The notes below the pieces were generated by a model. The model saw nothing but the letters and a program-made list of their open reading frames with translations, was not told the DNA's origin and searched no databases. This document shows, piece by piece, positions 47,544 through 59,331 of a stretch of 64,000 bases of DNA; within the stretch, counting starts at the first letter, position 1; the number at the start of each line of letters is the position of its first letter. The translations under genes and the position numbers were made by a program. This stretch comes from Agriotes lineatus (lineage: Eukaryota; Arthropoda; Insecta; Coleoptera; Elateridae). The stretch spans positions 1-64,000 of the forward strand of contig CALNHX010003564.1 of the NCBI GenBank assembly GCA_940337035.1. The letters are read 5' to 3'.

Positions 47544-47975
47544 TATCCCTAATCTATAAAATTTAGGTGACTTTATGTGGGAAGAACCAGTTTCTTATTT
47601 GTACATTGTAATGCAAATATCACACCTTTGTCAGGATCATAGAAAACTGCAAAGCTGTTGCTATAAAGCACAATTATATAGATTATTACACACAACTGTC
47701 ACATGACTGATAGCAGCCAATGAAAACCATGCACTTTTTGAAAATCGACCAATCCCGAACTGATTAGCTGATAAGCGCCCGTGGGCTGCTTACCAAGCGA
47801 TAAGCTCCCTAGGGATGATTATCGAGCCCGTGGATGGTGTCATAATTAGAAATAGAATTGCAGGAAACAAGCAGTTGGAATTTTTTGGCATTATTAGATC
47901 AATTTTAAATCATAATTTGTATACGGGTTTGGTGTAATAATCTTCAAAATATAAACGCGGGCAACACACTTACAT
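47544..47975. other. Spacer, no recognised gene
   Basis: No gene. The stretch at about 47760-47830 has partially repeated gataagc and cccgtgg units of unclear origin. Confidence 0.4.
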
Positions 47976-48095
47976 ATAATTTCGCCCGTGCCAAGAGTCA
48001 TCGTGCTGGTTGCCCTTAGAAAACTGCCCTCGGGCAAGCCCTCGGGACAGTTTTCATTGCAACCAGCACTCGACCCTTGGCGTGCGCAAAATTAT
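47976..48095. repeat. GC-centred palindrome, 120 bp
   Basis: ataattt(c)gc...gcaaaattat ends, ccaagagtc/gacccttgg, gtgctggttgc/gcaaccagcac, and the core aaaactgccctcgggc-aa-gccctcgggacagtttt. Only a few mismatches. The flanking DNA is AT-rich. Same architecture as 37181-37279 and the satellite core. Confidence 0.8.
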
Positions 48096-49440
48096 CGGTA
48101 AGTATGTCTCGCCCTTGTTATATTACTATTGATAAGCACCTTGAAAGTATCACCATTGGAACTACAGCTCAAAACCTATTTATTGCAGGAAGACGATATT
48201 TCGCACGCGCATTAAATGTATATCTACCTGGAAACCAAATATACTTTGGGGTAAATATAGGTATGTCAATGGTTCTGTGCTGCGGAAAGTAATATTAATT
48301 GGGCAATTGTACTAAAAGATGAAGACAGCCCTCCTTATTGAGATTGACAATAATAATACGTTTCATTCACGTTATATTATTTAGGACCGAAATTTCATAA
48401 TTTCTTTTCTTTGAAAAGTGACTTCGAGCCACTGTTTCAGTTCATTCTTATTACGTGGTATATAGTTCAAGTAATCACCAGGGGCATGCAAAATCAGCCG
48501 GATGACCAGAGGAAAAGATCATAAGCTTCAAGGACATTAAGAGAGAATAGTGTTAACTTGGAATTTGGAGGGATAAGTTAGTAACGAACAGGAAAACGGG
48601 TGCAGTTTTGGCATATGTGGGTTTAATGTACAAAAGTAAACCTGCAACTGCGAACTTTGTTGAGAGGTACTAGATTTGGATTTGACACTAACAGATAAAC
48701 TTATTTTCGACTGTGTATAGATGGTGCTTTATTGGTTGTGAAAGAAACATATTTTAATATATAATAAGTTAATAAGCAGAATAAGTACTGCTAAAATTTA
48801 ACAGTAATTATAAATAGTATGGTAACTAGGCTGGGTGCTTAGTGAATTTGGTGATTTAAAAATAATTTTCCATAAGTAAGAATATCTTCGAATTTTTCTT
48901 ATGCTCTAATAAATTAAAATTTACAAGAACATAAGTGAATCCTCGAATACGCTACAGATAATGGAAGGAGTTGCTATGAACCTGTAGAAGTTCATTCCAT
49001 AGTTGCTCTGTAGAGCTTCATCGTAGCAGAAAACGTCATAAAACATGAAAGAGCTATATAGATGTTGAAAATTAAACACTTCATTAAAATAATTCTGAAG
49101 AACAAGATTTGTCATCAATAAATTATACCATGTAATTTCTGATAATTACACAAAAGAAAATAATAAATTATATCCTCAAGTGCTATCAAATTCTGAGGTA
49201 AGGCAAACTTTCAACGTACACTTGATATAAAATAAATCTGCATAGCCGGTAATAATTTTGAATGGAAGGAATAGTTAGAAATATTGTAAAATTCATATCC
49301 CAACCTGAGAGAGAATATCATGTTTATAGTTCATAAAATTATATAATATAAATGAAATTGGCCGACCGGGTTATTTAATAAAATGAAAGAAGGTTTCGTT
49401 TTAATCACTGTGATACTTCTAGTTTCTTTCATAACTTTTG
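48096..49440. other. No recognised gene, 1.3 kb
   Basis: AT-rich, with short chance frames. A plus-strand frame at 48077-48292 contains text resembling the composite repeat family (ATAG-like AGRRYF region) but is not a gene. Confidence 0.4.
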
Positions 49441-49471
49441 TTATTTTATATTAATCAGTAAAATTGAACGA

Positions 49472-49843
49472 ATGGAAAGAAATGAAAAAAGAAATAACAT
49501 TGTAATAAAAGGTAAAGAATTTAGCGAAAAAGTAACAAATGAGGAAGTGGAACAGTTCTTAGCCCAAGAAATAGAGGTAAAGGTGAAAACGAGTACCGTA
49601 GTTAGAATAAATAAAGGTAAAGCGAAGGAAATGACACTAGTTAAGTTTGCAAAGTGGGATGATAAACAGATGGTAATGAAGAATAAGAAAAAACTCCAAG
49701 GAAAGGACACTTATATCAACAACGACTTAACTGAAGAGGAAAGAAGAATACAGAGAATCCTGAACGATATTGCTAAAGAGGAAAAAGACAAGGGCAAGCG
49801 AGTCACAGTACTATATAGAAAATTAATAATGGATGGGCAATAA
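49472..49843 (+). CDS. LINE ORF1-like protein, 123 codons (5'-truncated or partial)
   Basis: Charged and Lys/Glu-rich. It starts MERNEKRNNIVIKGKEF, carries an LVKFAKWDDKQMVM block and an INNDLTEEERRIQRIL block, and ends near KLIMDG. This is the usual text of a LINE ORF1 nucleic-acid-binding domain (an RRM-like NIVIKG strand and a helical 'NNDLT' C-terminal part). The N-terminal region is missing or the open frame begins inside it. It lies just upstream of the endonuclease region of the same LINE, as expected. Confidence 0.65.
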   Translation: MERNEKRNNIVIKGKEFSEKVTNEEVEQFLAQEIEVKVKTSTVVRINKGKAKEMTLVKFAKWDDKQMVMKNKKKLQGKDTYINNDLTEEERRIQRILNDIAKEEKDKGKRVTVLYRKLIMDGQ

Positions 49844-52312
49844 TGGGTTTGGAACGCTAAGAAAGACATACTGGTAAAAGCAAACAGAGACACTAACTCA
49901 AAAAACTATTAGGAAATGTAAAGGATGGAAGGAAGGAGACAACCGCAATGGAAATGAATGGCGATTACGGAAGACGGAATACCGATGAAGCAGAATGTAA
50001 TGAGAAAATAGAAGCCAAGAAAGAAGAGAAATTGGAATTCAGAATAGGAACTTGGAACTTAACTACATTACAAGGAAAAGAACTTGAATTAATACATGAA
50101 ATAGAAAAATAAAAGGTCCAGATACCAGGTGTAAGTGAGACAAGGAAAAAAAGGAAAGGAATAAGAGTACTGGAAAATGGTTACCTACACTTTAAGATTC
50201 TCAGGGCTTGATGGAGCATGTAGAGCTAAGGAAGGCGTGGGGATAGTAACAAACCCGGCAACAGAGAAACTAGTAACGGATGCCGAATTTATAAACTGAA
50301 GAATAATTAAAATAACCCTAATAATAAAGGAAACGATAAGCATAATACAAATTTACGCCCCAACAGAAGACAATAGCGCAGAAGAAAAAGCAGAGTTTTA
50401 CGATAAACTAGCAGAAATAACTGAAAGGGAAAGAGATCAAAATGTGCACCTTATAATAATGGGTAACTGGAATTCTCGAACGGGAAATAAGGAACATATT
50501 GGATTAGGTACTATTGGAAAATATGGAGCAGAACAAATATTCAATAATAATGGCAGAAAAATGATAAATTTCTGCATAGAAAATCAATTACTCATAGGAA
50601 ACTTCTTTTATCAACATAAACAAATTCAAAAAACCACATTCGAAGCACTACAAAGGAAAGCTAAGAGTGCAACAGATTACATCACCTTCAGTAAAAATTC
50701 AAAGTATATAATAAAAGATATTCGTGCCTACAGAGGAGCGGAATTAAATACTGAGCATAGATTGGTTATAGCTAAATGAAAATTTGAGTTGAAGAAATCA
50801 GTCGATGAGAAGAAGTATCAGAAAATAAAAATAAAGAAATTAAAGGTAAAAGAAAATATGCAGAAATATGCCCAACTAATAGAAGCAAAATTGTTAGAAG
50901 AAGAAAGAAGAATGGAATACAGAAATAGTGATATAAATGAAAAGTGAGAAGTACTAAAAAACATAATGATAGAAGCTGCAAAAACAATATGAGGAACTAA
51001 CATGAAACAGAGTGAAAGAAAAGAAAAAAGCCTAGAAAAAATATTTGAAAACAAAAAATGAACAGGATCGACAGACTTATATAAATAAAAGGAGCATAAC
51101 TAAAGAAGCCGCTAAACAAGCCAAAGAAAACTCATGGGATGAATTCGGAGTGGAGCTACAAAATAGATATAAGGACAATCGGAAATACCTCTGGCAAACC
51201 GTTAACAGACTAAAGGACAAACTTCAAACCGGATACATAATATAAAAGATGAAGATAATAAGTTGGTTACGGAAATGAAATCGATACTGGAAGTATGGAA
51301 AAGGTACTACGAAGAAAAATTCAAGGGGCAAGGAATAGAGGAACAAATAAATGAAGTCATACAGTCTGAAGAAGAAGCTACAGAATGTATAATAACTAGA
51401 GAAGAAGTGGTGTATGTAATAGACACAATCAAGATTGGAAAAGCGGCTGGGAAGGATTGAATTGCTCCGGATATGATTAAAATCAACAAAGCCTAATAAT
51501 GGCGCTGTACAAGAAGGGCAGCACAAACTGTTGTGACAACTACAGACCACTGTGCATATCGTCAGTAATATACAAATTATATACTAAAATTATTGAAAGA
51601 AGATTAAGGGCAGAAACAGAAGATTTACTAGGAGAGGAACAGACAGCATTTAGACCTAGAAAACAGGCCCAGGATCATATACATACAATACGAATGGTAA
51701 TAGAGAAGAACCTAGAGAAAGGGCAAGAATTACAATGAGCACTTTTGGACATAAAATCAGCCTTCGCCAACATACCAAGAAATATCTTGTGTATTAGTAG
51801 TAGTATTAGAAAAGTATAGGGTTAATAGAATATTAATTAATGCTATTCGGAGTGTAGATAGTAATGTTGAGGGATATATCAGAATAAATCAAAGAACATC
51901 AACAAAATTCAGGATGACGAAAGGAGTAAAACAGGGAGACAGTTTAAGCCTCTTATTATTTGTAATTGTGATGGAAAAATGTAAGAGTAAACGGTTCAAA
52001 ACAAGAATAGGTAATAGAAAGCTATATTTGATTTATGCAGATGATATAATATTAGCAGCAAAAAATGAAAAACAGCTACAAAGAGCAATAGACATGTGGA
52101 AGGAGGAACATGGAAGGGCGGACCTAACTATAAATTATAGCAAAAGTAAAGTAATGAAGATTAGTAAGGATTAAACACCGATGAAGGACATAATAGTTGA
52201 GAATCATAGTTTGGAAGAAGTCCAAGAATACACATACCTGGGAACAGTAATAACTAAAGATGGGAAAGTAGAGGTAGAAATATTAAACAGGATAAATAAA
52301 GCCAACCAAATG

Positions 52313-55300
52313 ACGGTAGCGGGTAGGCACTACCTCACGATCCTGGTGAAATACAGGCCTGCTTCAGGATTTAGCGAACCTGCCGACGCTAGCTCATGAT
52401 GTCCCCACAGCCCTTAGTCCAGGGGAAGCATGTCCTATCCACAATTTAATCCCTCCCCACCCACTCAAATTCCCATTCCCCTCTCCTGACCATCTTCCAA
52501 CCCGCCTAGCCAGCGTCGAAGATTATGGCTATTAACCTTTCATGTCATGACAACCATTAAACAAAGGCCCCCAGTCCCCAGCAGCTTGGGAAACCCTGGC
52601 CAAGGCAGCGGTCAGACAAGTAACCAAGCAGGGGGTGCTAAGAATCGCTGGGTACGGACAGGCTGCCAGCTATATATTTCAACATACAACGCAAGATCAA
52701 TTGGAAATGAGGAAAGATTAACAGAATTAGAATACGTACTTAATAAAATAAACTGGGACATCCTAGGTATTGCAGAAACCAGAAGGAAAGGAGAAGAGTG
52801 TATTGCACTTAAAACAGGACATGTATAACTTAACAAAGGCGACGACAACAGAAGCATGTGGGGAGTCGGTATTCTAATACACAAAAAATGGGTCCCTTAT
52901 ATTAGTAAAATGCAGATAGTTTCAGATCGAATAATATACATTACACTGAAAATTAATAGTAAAATAACTTTGAAATTTATACAGATTTATGCACCAACCA
53001 GCAAACAAGAAGATGAAGAAATAGAAATATTGTACGAAGATCTGACCAAAAGCATAAAAGAACATAAAACAACGTATACAATAATTGGGGGAGATTTTAA
53101 CGCAAAAATCGGTACAAAATTAGGATGCCCCGACTCTGAAAACTATATAGGAAAATTCGGTTTAGGGACAAGAAACAAGAGAGGTAATATGCTAGCAAAC
53201 TTTGTAGAAAGTGAACAACTTTACATAATAAATACGTTCTTCATGAAGAAAGATTCAAGAAGATGGACATGGGTTAGCCCGAGTGGAGAAACAAAAAAAA
53301 TGAAATAGATTTTATACTCTCAACTCATAAAAATATCGTTCAAGGTGTCAGCGTTTTAAATTCGTTCTCAACAGGAAGCGACCATCGAATGGTCAGGAGC
53401 AAAATAAGGATAAATGTACAACTAGAAAGAGCAAGAATATTCAAAAACAAGGCCAAGAACATAGATCGAATATTACTTCAATCAAAGAAAGAAGAATACA
53501 AAAAACAGCTCAGCAGGAATTTTGAACGACACCTAGGAAAAGACAATGAGAATATCGATGAAGCAAACACTAGAATAGGAAACATAATAAGAGAAACATC
53601 TGAAAAAATAGCCAAGAACAAAAAAATCAAACCTGATAAGTTTTCACAAAAAACTAAAAACCTTCTATAAAAAAGACGAGACCTTATAAGAGCTGGTAAA
53701 AGAAATACTATGGAATACACAGAAAATAACAAAGCTCCCCGTAAATCAGCCAAGATCGATATATTAGAATATGACACTCTTAAGATAGAAACACTGATTG
53801 AAAATAATAGAGGATTGAATGTTTTTAGGAGAAATAAAAGTCAAAGGAAGGAAATGTATAAACTGAAAGACAAACAAGGAAACATCATAACAGATAGAAA
53901 ACACATGCTGGAAATTATAGAACTATTCTATGCAGACCTATATAAATCAAAAGTCTCCGAGGAAGTTAACCCGCATAACAACGAAAAAGTAAAAGAACGT
54001 ATTACCAATGTAAATTCGGAAGAACTACCAGAAATCGAAATAGAAGAAATTGAATTGGCTTTAAAGCAGATGAAGTATGGCAAAGCTGGAGGCGACGATA
54101 ACATTCTACCAGAAATGTTGAAAGAGAGTGAGAAAACAACAAAACAAGAATTACAATAATTGTTCAACAAATGCCTGTTACAAGGAAAAGTACCAACCGA
54201 ATGGGAAAATTCAATAACTGTCCTTATATTTAAGAAGGGTGACCCAACTGACCTTGAGAATTATCGACCCATAAGTTTGCTGTCACAGGTCTATAAGTTG
54301 TTTATGAGAATCGTCACAAACAGACTAGAAAGAAAATTTGAAATCTATCAACCCACAGAACAAGCCGGATTCAGAAAAGAATACAGTACAATAGAACACC
54401 TCCACACAGTCAGACAGTTTACAGAGAAAAGTATCGAATATAACTTAGATCTATGGATGGCTTTTATAGATTTCAAAAAAGCATTTGATACAGTGGAAAC
54501 TTGGGCAATAATTAATGCAATGAGGAATGCCAGAATTGACCAGAGGTATATAGACCTAATCAAATACATATACAGCAAAGCTACAATGAAAATAAAAACT
54601 CACCAAACAACAGATAAAATTAATATACAACGAGGAGTCAGACAAGGCGACACCATCTCGGCAAAATTATTCACGCTGGTATTGGAAGATGTGTTCAAGA
54701 ATCTCCACTGGGAACAACGAGGAGTCACGATACAAGGAGAAAGACTAAACAACTTGAGATTTGCTGATGATGTTATCGTATTTGCGCAAGATAAAGATGA
54801 ACTAAAAGAAATGTTAGAAGAACTGAACTTGGAAGCAAAGAAAATCGGCCTTGAAATGAATACAAACAAAACCAAAATTATGACAAACCAAGAAACAAAT
54901 TCAAATACATTAATTGTAGAAGGAAAACATATTGATGTAGTGGACGCTTACGTATACTTAGGACAAGCAATAACTCTCAAGAAGGATAGTCAAGATACAG
55001 AAATAAAAAGACGAATAAGACTAAGCTGGGCAGCCTACGGAAAACTAAATTATATGATGAAAATGAAATTACCAACAAGACTAAAAACAAAAATCTATAA
55101 TGAGTGCATCCTCCCCGTTACCACTTACGGATGTGAGACCTGGGTATTAAATAAAAGAACATTAAACACAATGCAAGTACATCAGAGAGCAATTGAGAGA
55201 AAAATATTAGGAATATCACTTAGAGACCATAAAACCAACCAATGGATAAGACAGCGCACTGAAGTTAGCGATATAACCCGGAGAATATGTTCCCTTAAGT

Positions 55301-55535
55301 GGCAGTGGGCCGGACATGTTGCTCGACATAGCGATAAGTGGAGCGGCAAAATAACAAGATGGCGACCCTGGGGTGAGAGAAGAAGCGTAGGAAGACCACC
55401 GCAACGTTGGTACGACGACCTGGAAAGATACGCAGGGCTGAACTGGTACCAAAGAGCTCAGAACAGGAAAAATTGGAAAGACATGAAAGAGGCCTACATC
55501 GAATCGATGGAGAGAGGCTAACTGAAGAAGAAGAG
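52313..55535 (+). mobile_element. RTE-type LINE inserted into older LINE
   Basis: The left junction follows aaatg (52308-52312) and the right junction precedes aaatg (55536-55540), a short duplication of the host LINE sequence. The 5' part (52313-52545) is C-rich, non-coding and untranslated-like. One long coding region follows. The 3' end is very short, finishing with tgaagaagaagag right after the stop, typical of RTE elements, which have short 3' UTRs and microsatellite-like tails. About 3.2 kb, so nearly full length. Confidence 0.85.
52547..55521 (+). pseudogene. RTE ORF2 polyprotein (APE endonuclease + RT), nearly complete
   Basis: The N-terminal APE domain is readable: LYISTYNARSIGNEERLTEL, GIAETRRKGE (catalytic Glu), GVGILIHKKWV, IQIYAPTSKQEDEE, TIIGGDFNAKIG (catalytic Asp/Asn) and SDHRMV (His). 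Stops occur at about 52826, 53668 and 54157, plus a 1-nt frameshift in a run of eight A at about 53292-53299. The RT is intact from 54160 to 55521: YRPISLLSQVYKLF, EQAGFRKEYSTIEHLHTV, FIDFKKAFDTVE, GVRQGDTISAKLF and FADD at 54760-54771. The C-terminal part has WQWAGHVARHSDKW and SVGRPPQRWYDDL. Fewer breaks than the host LINE, so this is the younger insertion. It is not active as it stands. Confidence 0.88.
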
Positions 55536-56341
55536 AAATGTATTATGCTATAAATAATACACTCATAGGAAAAAAAGGAAATAAAAAAAAAACCAAAAGA
55601 CAGATCTACAACACGATATTCCTACCAGTACTTACCTATGCATTAGAAAACTGGATATTAAATGATAAATTAAAATCTAAAATTACAGCGACCGAAATAA
55701 AGTTTCTACGTAAAGCAATGGGATACACAAGGAGAGACATGCTTAATATCAACACTCTCAGAAATGCTATGGAAGTGGAAACAGTGGTTAAGAAGATTGA
55801 AAACAAACAACTGAAATGGTACGGACACGTATGTAGAATGAGTGAAAACAGAATCCCAAAAGTGGTAACGGAAATGAAAGCTGAAGGAAAACGACAACGG
55901 GGTAGGCCAAGAAAAAATGGGAAAACAGTTAGAAGAGATAGTAAATGGAAGAAATAGGTCAATGCATGAAGTGAAAGTGATGGCGAGAAACAGAAAAGAA
56001 TTTAGAAAGTGGGTAGAAGCTAAAAAGGGCATAAGGGAAAGACAAAGAAGAAGAAGTTATTTTTTATCTTACGCTTCCTTAAATATGTTTGCGCTTTGAG
56101 TCGCATTTATGTTTCAACACTCTCCTTTGCGTAACTTTACTTTATCTTTATAGGACTTACAACATTATTTACCTTTTACATCCTTTGCCGAACATTAATT
56201 CTTTAATATGCAGCTCATGTGCATATAAGCAAAGTTTAAATGACTTTTTTTATTTTACTTGATAACCTTCGAAATCACCAATAGTTTTATTTCGTTGTTT
56301 GGGGTTTTGATATTATTACGGTTTTTCTTTATTTGCGTGAA

Positions 56342-56625
56342 TTATAAATTTCGATTTGATAATCCTGTAGCGATTGATGTTTGTTTAACGTCGATACAAG
56401 TTTTTAAAAATGTTCTTTATTGAAAAACTTAAATTACCGACGGAGTCGTAACAATACAAGTTTTAATTATGACATGCAGCTACGAACTAAAACTAAATAC
56501 AGAAGCTGCCTTGCAGGTAATCTCTGCATAGGAAATACATCAGCACATGATAAGATAATATAATGCGGCTCCGGCAAGGAGATAAACTTTATCTACTAGG
56601 AGTCGGCGTTTAATACTACATAACT
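56342..56625 (-). repeat. Likely 3' LTR (inner boundary firm, outer tentative)
   Basis: On the minus strand it begins AGTTATGTAG at 56625, directly after a purine-rich gcgcggaag tract that would serve as the second-strand primer, as in errantivirus LTRs that open with AGT. It contains an AATAAA (complement of 56416-56421). The outer end is not certain without the partner LTR; AAATTTATAATT near 56342 is a guess. Confidence 0.55.
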
Positions 56626-56669
56626 CTTCCGCGCAAAGAATCTTAAATATAGGGAAACTATATTTAAGT

Positions 56670-58390
56670 TTAAGTTTTGCATTGTAGCAAAGATGAACTA
56701 ATTACTTTATTTTCTAAACTTGAGTTTTCATTTTGTTTTTCAAAATAGGTTCTTAGTTTCGTTTTCAAAGAGTCACGTTTACAATATACATATACTATGC
56801 TACTTATAATACTAATACAGATTAAACATATTATAATAAATGAGCCTAAATGTAAGCTTGGCATAATTGCGGTGTCACTTTGGAGTAGTTTTTCCTTTTG
56901 TTGAGTGAGTCTTAGTTGACTTTTGACTAATTCTTGCGTATTAATAGGTGTCAAATCAATTTTTGAAATATTGACTACTTGAGAATCAAAGATCTGTAAT
57001 TTACTGATACTTGGTAAATTTAAATCTATTTCTTTAGTTGAAGAGGACTTCATAGCGAACAGTAATTCGTCATGGTTTATTAGAACGGAGCAATCAGGCG
57101 TTAAATGTATTAATCTTGTTCCTATAATTTCCATTTTCTTTATTATCTGATTACATTGTGTATCTAGAACAATTTTAGTCGGTGAACTAATTAGCCACGT
57201 TGCTGTATCGATTTTCAGGGTTTTTACTGAGGTCAACTCAAAGGTATATGGTTGACATGTTTGATTGTCAAGAAAAGACAGAAGTTGCGTTTCGCATAGC
57301 TTGGAATTCGGAATGCTGAAATGATTATCGTGAGCACAAAAATAATAATTTAGTGACGTCTGTTGACAATGATTGATTTCAACAGGAATGCTGAAATTTG
57401 TGTTATACAGTAATGTGTTATAAGAAGGTATAATCATACGAAATTTATTATTTTCAATTTGAACAGGAAAGGGAATTAGCTTTATTAATTGGTATTCGGG
57501 ATTTCGAAAATGAATACAAAAATGTTATTCTTTTGGTAAACTTTTGTAGTTATAATGGATTCGTATAAGTGGATGTTTTCATGAGTTCCTTGATATGGAA
57601 GGGCTAAGCTCTTTATCTTATGGTCTTGAAGTTGATTTAAATGTTTAGTTATGTTGTTAAGTGATTGGATAAGTTCGTTATTATCTATAAGGGAAATGTG
57701 CAATTGTTGCCTTTGAGCAAAAGTTTGAGCTGTTTCTAGTTCTATCCAAAAATTAATAAACAATTGAAGCGATTGTATGGATTGATTGATTATCGAATAA
57801 GTTGACGTTTCAGCTATTACTTGTTCTATTTTCACATTGTTGAGAAGAATTTTATTTAGATTATCATTTAATAGTTTTTGATTTTCAGAAAGGGTCTTTA
57901 TTGATGATAAAGTGCTGTTTAAAATCTGTGCTTGTTCTAATAATGAATTTTTCTGGATTTCAGAATCGTGTGTTAATTTGGATATCATTTTTTCATAATG
58001 TTGTCCGTCTTCTGCGTTTAAATTGCCTGTGACAAATTTTATCGCGGTACCTAGTCCATCTATTAATCCTCGTTTTTGCCTAGTTTGAGTTTCAGGAAAT
58101 AATTGGTCTAATAATTGATCAGCTTTATTTAAATATTGTTCAAGAATTAACAACTGATTATTATGGTTAATTAAGATATCTTTTAATTCTACAAAGCGTC
58201 TGTGTCCTAAGGGGTAATTTCTGTTTTCTAGAAGTGAAATTGATTTTAAGAGATTTTCTCTAAGAATTTGGTAGTTATTTAACATGGGTGTATAGTCAAG
58301 AATTTTAATCAAAGTCCATTCAGATTCTTTGAGTAGTGCTTTACCTTTTTGTAAGGGGTATAATCCAGGGTTGTCAGTTAAAGTCTTCAT
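56670..58390 (-). pseudogene. env: Errantivirus envelope glycoprotein gene, one frameshift
   Basis: The first frame (58390-57485, 301 codons) holds a helical surface-subunit-like region. A furin-type site RQKR (residues 104-107) is followed immediately by a Gly-rich hydrophobic segment GLIDGLGTAIKFV typical of a fusion peptide, and then long heptad-like helices. The second frame (57437-56670, 255 codons) continues with Cys-containing ectodomain text and ends with a transmembrane segment (about 197-217, IIICLICISIISSIVYVY) and a basic tail. The two frames differ by one nucleotide shift at about 57490-57500. The N-terminus overlaps the integrase stop closely (58393); in this family env is made from a spliced RNA, so the true start may lie upstream. 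The F-like architecture (furin site, then fusion peptide) is shared with baculovirus F proteins. Confidence 0.85.
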
Positions 58391-59331
58391 TGTTATGTCG
58401 CTTGTGCACTCGTTCCAGGTGAGGAAGAGGAGGACGACCGAAATTGTCCTGGAAATGGCATCAATTTATTTGCATGTCTTTTGAGGATGGCATTCGTAGG
58501 AATACTTCTTAGGTCATAAGTATCATATTCGTAAACTTTGTCAATTATATAAGGTCCTGTAAATTTGGGTTCTTTTTTATTTCTATTGTTAGTTTTAATG
58601 TATACTTGGTCTCCTAATTTAAATGTTTTTGTTTTTCGGGGTTGATTAATTTTTTCGTTCCGTGTTTCTTTGGTGACTATTTGTTTATTCTGTATGTTGT
58701 CATATAAATGTTTCATTTTTTCTTTGTGATTATTTACATAGTCTTCAATAAAAGTTTTTTCGTAATCTAAGTCAAAAGGATTTTGTCCGTCTGTGTGACC
58801 AAATAGTATTTCAAATGGGGTTAATTTTAAATTTGAATGTATCGAATGGTTATAGGCCATGACACAATAAGGAATTTTTCTCTGCTCTGGCATTTCTCCT
58901 AAAAGCCTGTAATGTTCGATAAGCGTTGAATGAAAACGTTCTATAAGGGAATTCGATTGGTGGTGGTGCGGTGTTGTAACGTGAAACTGAATTTTATGTA
59001 ATTGTAAAAAATGCATAAATGGTTGGTTGTTAAATTCATTATCGGCAATTAAGACATTGGGGGCAGTATAAGTAGTAATGTAGTAAAAGAGTCTATCGGT
59101 TACGTCGATCATGTTGCTAGATCGCAATTGATAGGCTTGGACAAATTTCGAGAAGGCGTCTATAAGTGTCAAAAATTTTATTCCTTTGATCTGGAATATG
59201 TCCATATGTACGGTATGAAAAGGGCGATTAAAGGTTGGGGTTAAATGTAACGGTTGCTTAATGGGGTTCCTATTATATTTTTGGGTACTACAATTTTGAC
59301 AATTATTAATGAAATTCTTTATGTCTGTACT

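Larger units (their letters stand above)
49990..55957 (+). pseudogene. LINE ORF2 (endonuclease-RT), broken and split by RTE
   Basis: An APE-type endonuclease start is seen at about 50040-50130 (RIGTWNLTTLQGKELELI, with a stop in the next residues), then VHLIIMGNWNSRTG near 50440 with the catalytic Asn of the NWN/DWN-type motif, and HR near 50755. The RT follows in pieces: GKAAGKD (51440), YRPLCISSVIYKLYTKI (51550), EEQTAFRPRKQAQDHI (51635), GVKQGDSLSLLLF (51925) and YADD (52034-52045). The C-terminal region resumes after the RTE insertion at 55538-55957 with LPVLTYALENWIL, WYGHVCRMSENRIPK and RGRPRKN. At least six stops or shifts are visible. The element is dead. Confidence 0.75.
49440..56060 (+). 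mobile_element. Older APE-type LINE, interrupted by an RTE element
   Basis: Two coding zones in LINE order: an ORF1-like frame at 49472-49843, then an endonuclease-reverse transcriptase region from about 49990 to 55957. The 3' part resumes after a 3.2-kb RTE insertion (52313-55535). Continuity is good: the sequence before the insertion ends in a KANQ-type segment and resumes as MYYAINNTLI at 55538. The 3' end at about 56040-56060 has gacaaagaagaagaag followed by AT-rich DNA. Many stops and frameshifts make it inactive. The clade is uncertain. Confidence 0.75.

Noticed and set aside
55216..55452. Minus frames overlapping the RTE RT (also 54348-54578, 54600-54875, 53478-53777)
   Set aside because: Shadows of the plus-strand RTE frame, which carries real motifs.
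55636..56032. Minus-strand Phe/Leu/Ser-rich frames
   Set aside because: Shadows of the Lys/Arg-rich LINE C-terminus on the plus strand.
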